Shown piece after piece: positions 61,374-64,000 of a stretch of DNA of 64,000 bases (within the stretch, counting starts at the first letter, position 1; every line of letters begins with the position of its first letter). Source of the stretch: Clostridium ljungdahlii DSM 13528 (lineage in GTDB: Bacteria; Bacillota; Clostridia; Clostridiales; Clostridiaceae); the NCBI RefSeq assembly GCF_000143685.1, contig NC_014328.1, positions 3,782,001 to 3,846,000 on the forward strand, written 5' to 3'. The notes beneath the pieces are model-generated. The model saw only the letters and a program-made list of their open reading frames with translations, was not told the DNA's origin and made no database searches. A program made the position numbers and the translations under genes.

Positions 61374-63212
61374 TTAATTAATTTTATCACCATGATACTG
61401 CATTCCATAACCAGGCATGTTAATGGTAATACCTGTGATTTGTCCATCTGAATTTTTATCAAATGTAGTATCTCCATATAAAATTCTCATAAAGAATTTA
61501 TCTTGAGATTCAGCAAAAAGCTCGTATTTTTGATTTGTTCCATCTGCTGAATAATAAAGGTGTCCCCCTTTATTTGTTATTGAAATATTTCCCATATCCG
61601 TAGATTTATATTTACCTACATATTTATTTAATATACTATCATCAAGTTTTATAACATTCTTTGCTTTAGGCATACTATAGTTATTTTTTCCAAGTGCTAT
61701 ATTTGAAAGAGCATATGTAAGTGGATTTATCGTATAGTATCCTGAATTTGTAAGTATGATTATACTTAAGCCTTTATCTGTATACCTTGCTATATTGCTT
61801 GTAAATCCAAGTACATTTCCATCATGAAAAACTTCATGACCATTATCTCCATCAGCTATCATCCAGCCATATCCATAGTAGATGCCACTTCCTTTTGCCA
61901 TTTCAACATACTTTGAAAATATTTTGTCCATAGTTTTCTTGCTTACAAGTTTTTCTGTATCAAGTGCCATATTCCACCTATATAAATCTTCTGTAGTAGA
62001 ATATAAATTGCCTGCTCCGTGTACACCATCAACTATAATTTCATCACTTATTGGTGTTACATCCAAATATCCTTGATATCCACTTGAATTATACATTTTT
62101 TCTTTTCCTATATAGCCAATTCCTGTATCATTCATATTTAGTGGTTTAAATATATTCTTATTTAAATAATTTTCATAATTCATTCCACTTACTTTTTCAA
62201 CTATATATCCAAGCAATAAATATCCCGAATTAGAATATTCAAATTGAGTGCCTGGTTTAAAATCAAGAGGTTTATTCTTAAAAAAGTTAATTGCAGTATT
62301 TATATTTTGTAAGTCTTCAGGCTTCATATTCAAAAATCCAGGCATCTCATTTAAACTTTTAATACCAGATGTATGGGTAAGTAAATTATAGATAGTTATT
62401 TCATCTCCACGCGGAAAATCAGGTACGTACTTTGAAAGTTTATCTTGTTCACTTAAGAGTCCCTTTTCTTCAAGCTGCATTATTGCCATTGCTGTAAATT
62501 GTTTTGTCATTGATCCTATCAAGAATCTAGTCTGAGATGTATTTTTAATATTTTGTTCAAAGTTTGCCATACCATACCCTCTATTTAAGAGTATATTTCC
62601 ATCTTTAGCAACTAAAACACTTCCATGAAAGTTATCTGATTTTTGTAAGGCAGTTAAATAATCATCCAACTTTGCAGCAATTATTTTATCATTTGCATAA
62701 ACTAATTGCTTATTGAAGCTATCTTCAGTATTTTTTTTCATATCAGATATTTTGACTATCTGAGTAGTACTGTCCCAATCAACTAATTGGTTAAATGCTT
62801 CACTAAAAAACTCAAGTGGTACAAAAACTTGTCCATAATTTACTATTGGAATTGTGGACAGTGTAATAGCCTTACCATTAGCAGTTACTTTCTCATCTCC
62901 ACTTTTAAATGTAACATTTACATTAGAACCTTTTATTGTAATATTATTACCTTTAACCTGTAAAACAGCATCACTTCTGATTTGTTTAAGTATTGGAACA
63001 AGTGGCATCATAACTTTTGAATTTGAATTCACATATGGCTTTTGATCTAATGTAACTGTCTTATCATTTATCTTTACTACAATCGAACTAGTTTTAGATG
63101 CAGTTATATCTGTTACGGTCCCATCAATTGCTTGTGCACTTACAGGCGTTACAGCTGAATAAGTGACAAGAGTAAGCGATACAAGAAGACCTGATATACA
63201 CTTTTTAATCAT
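61374..63212 (-). CDS. Secreted serine hydrolase (beta-lactamase/DD-peptidase fold) with copper amine oxidase-like N-domain
   Basis: A 612-residue exported protein. Signal peptide 1-27 with cleavage near VSAQA. A copper amine oxidase-like domain of the extracellular clostridial type lies at about 45-158 (MMPLVPILKQI, then VFVPLEFFSEAF). The beta-lactamase-class-C domain (about 180-500) has catalytic Ser234 and Lys237 (GSMTKQF), Tyr326 (EYSNSGY) and the third motif HDG near 475. A C-terminal lipocalin-like region of 90 residues follows. It may be a DD-peptidase, esterase or antibiotic-resistance-like hydrolase. Its promoter carries the same double operator as padR copy 1. Confidence 0.9.
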   Translation of the reverse strand: MIKKCISGLLVSLTLVTYSAVTPVSAQAIDGTVTDITASKTSSIVVKINDKTVTLDQKPYVNSNSKVMMPLVPILKQIRSDAVLQVKGNNITIKGSNVNVTFKSGDEKVTANGKAITLSTIPIVNYGQVFVPLEFFSEAFNQLVDWDSTTQIVKISDMKKNTEDSFNKQLVYANDKIIAAKLDDYLTALQKSDNFHGSVLVAKDGNILLNRGYGMANFEQNIKNTSQTRFLIGSMTKQFTAMAIMQLEEKGLLSEQDKLSKYVPDFPRGDEITIYNLLTHTSGIKSLNEMPGFLNMKPEDLQNINTAINFFKNKPLDFKPGTQFEYSNSGYLLLGYIVEKVSGMNYENYLNKNIFKPLNMNDTGIGYIGKEKMYNSSGYQGYLDVTPISDEIIVDGVHGAGNLYSTTEDLYRWNMALDTEKLVSKKTMDKIFSKYVEMAKGSGIYYGYGWMIADGDNGHEVFHDGNVLGFTSNIARYTDKGLSIIILTNSGYYTINPLTYALSNIALGKNNYSMPKAKNVIKLDDSILNKYVGKYKSTDMGNISITNKGGHLYYSADGTNQKYELFAESQDKFFMRILYGDTTFDKNSDGQITGITINMPGYGMQYHGDKIN

Positions 63213-63299
63213 TCACACATCCATCCCTTCAAACTTTTGATTGAGGAATTGCATTTTACAAATTTGACTTACCTTCAATAAAACTCCCCCCTTATCAAT

Positions 63300-63356
63300 A
63301 TATCATTAAATGATATATTATAAATAAATCATATCATTTAATGATATATATGTCAA
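63300..63356 (-). promoter_or_regulatory. Serine hydrolase promoter with two PadR-type operators
   Basis: On the minus strand TTGACA (63356-63351), 17 bp, TATGAT (63333-63328). ATATCATTTAATGATAT (63331-63347) is identical to the first operator of padR copy 1. ATATCATTAAATGATAT (63300-63316) lies 31 bp further downstream, close to the spacing at padR. Confidence 0.82.
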
Positions 63357-63468
63357 TGTATAACTTCATTTCCTATATACCTAAATTATACCGTGATTTC
63401 GATAAGTAATATTAAAGAAAGTCTTAAGAAAAACTTAAGATTAATTCCACCATTTTTGGTGTATATTC

Positions 63469-63541
63469 TCTAACTTAAAAATCAACTTACACTTCGATAT
63501 TTTTAATTATTAAAAATATCCCAAGTATAAGTTGACTTTTG
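63469..63541 (-). terminator. Long hairpin terminator containing the short repeat, copy 2
   Basis: AAAATCAACTTACACTT pairs with AAGTATAAGTTGACTTTT and an inner GATATTTTTAA pairs with TTAAAAATATC, giving a stem of about 28 bp. The repeat TCTAACTTAAAAATCAACTT begins at 63469. It follows the nitroreductase gene. A small TCTTAAG/CTTAAGA stem lies at 63422-63440. Confidence 0.75.
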
Positions 63542-63560
63542 TTTAGGAACTCTATAAATT

Positions 63561-64000
63561 TTACTTAGAAAATATTAAAGGTTTTTTTCTTTCTGGTGGA
63601 GTCATTTTAGTTTTCATATATCCCATGCTCATGGTAGAAACCAATTCATATTTTTCAGGTACCCCATGTTTTTCTTTAAATTCTTTTGTATTTAATAGAG
63701 CCTCTGCAAATCCAATCCAGCAAGTTCCAATTCCCATACTATGAGCTGCAAGCATAATATTTCCTGCTGCAAGACTGCAGTCATAAACATGCCAGTGAGA
63801 TTCTTTATTTCCATAAATAACTAGTACTGTACCTGCATTATTAAATATATTATATTTAGGATTCTTTAACCAACTTTCATATTGACTTAAGTAGGGATAT
63901 TTTTCCATATTGTTCAATAAATACTGTTTTGTAGCTTCAGATAAAGAATCTATTTCCTCTTTGTCCTGAATAACTACAAATCCCCATGGTTCAAGACCTG
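63561..64000 (-). CDS. Nitroreductase-family protein, C-terminal part (runs off right edge)
   Basis: The frame is open to the window end and lacks its start. GLEPWGFVVIQDKEEIDSLS at the edge is the FMN-binding strand after the missing N terminus. LAAGNIMLAAHSMGIGTCWI and LVSTMSMGYMKTKMTPPERK close the fold. It is a different subgroup from the nitroreductase at 36 kb. An internal ATG at 63917 is not the true start, because the family homology continues upstream of it. Confidence 0.88.
   Translation of the reverse strand, partial: GLEPWGFVVIQDKEEIDSLSEATKQYLLNNMEKYPYLSQYESWLKNPKYNIFNNAGTVLVIYGNKESHWHVYDCSLAAGNIMLAAHSMGIGTCWIGFAEALLNTKEFKEKHGVPEKYELVSTMSMGYMKTKMTPPERKKPLIFSK

Overview
The window is 64 kb of very AT-rich, gene-dense DNA from a low-GC Gram-positive anaerobe. 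A Clostridium sensu stricto relative is the best fit. Supporting marks are strong GGAGG ribosome-binding sites with frequent GTG and TTG starts, a T-box ahead of valS, DUF4364, TSCPD and CD3324-type proteins, CWB2 cell-wall anchoring repeats, 30-bp CRISPR repeats of the kind I associate with clostridial type I-B systems, and ECF-type thiazole uptake. The species cannot be fixed from the sequence. No rRNA or tRNA genes were seen.

Layout. 0-8.7 kb: housekeeping (PdaB-like deacetylase, DUF4364, folC, valS with a valine T-box), plus two ~250-bp palindromic repeats at 3.2-3.8 kb. 8.8-14.5 kb: a 5'-truncated ABC binding protein behind a PucR regulator, a catabolite-controlled corrinoid-type methyltransferase, surE, and fossils of two insertion sequences. 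14.5-20.3 kb: a LysR-controlled catabolic cluster (2-hydroxyacid dehydrogenase, RraA-type aldolase, MFS carrier, amidohydrolase), closed by a deleted IS701-like element. 20.8-30.9 kb: a PadR/DUF2812 pair, a YtfQRT-YjfF-type sugar ABC transporter with promoter, cre site and intercistronic hairpin, a TetR-flavodoxin-CDP-alcohol phosphotransferase operon, and a YhbD-bactofilin pair. 31-36.3 kb: fabG, an MBL-fold hydrolase, a CD3324 gene cut by a repeat terminus, two very small coupled ORFs, a short CRISPR array with its leader and no cas genes, and small enzymes. 36.5-49 kb: AraC/MFS, GNATs, the thiWM thiazole salvage operon behind two tandem leader RNAs, a large MerR protein, a second CRISPR leader with a truncated repeat, a second PadR/DUF2812 pair, an M50 protease and DJ-1 family genes with gene debris. 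49.4-64 kb: a 2137-residue repeat-rich surface protein, an AgrA/AgrC-like two-component system with a three-gene ABC exporter, an AhpD-like protein, a secreted serine hydrolase and a nitroreductase running off the edge.

Links between regions. Three promoters (21.15, 46.9 and 63.3 kb) share one design: TTGACA, a 17-bp spacer, and two copies of a 17-bp operator with arms ATATC and GATAT. They drive the two padR genes and the serine hydrolase, which suggests a small PadR regulon spread over 42 kb. The two CRISPR leaders (34.6 and 45.3 kb) are near-identical over ~178 bp. The strongest candidate for something undescribed is the second leader RNA of thiWM. It keeps the P1, P2/P3 and TGAGA core of a TPP riboswitch, but a plain 5-bp hairpin replaces the pyrophosphate-sensing P4/P5 arm, and it sits directly behind a canonical TPP riboswitch with its own terminator.
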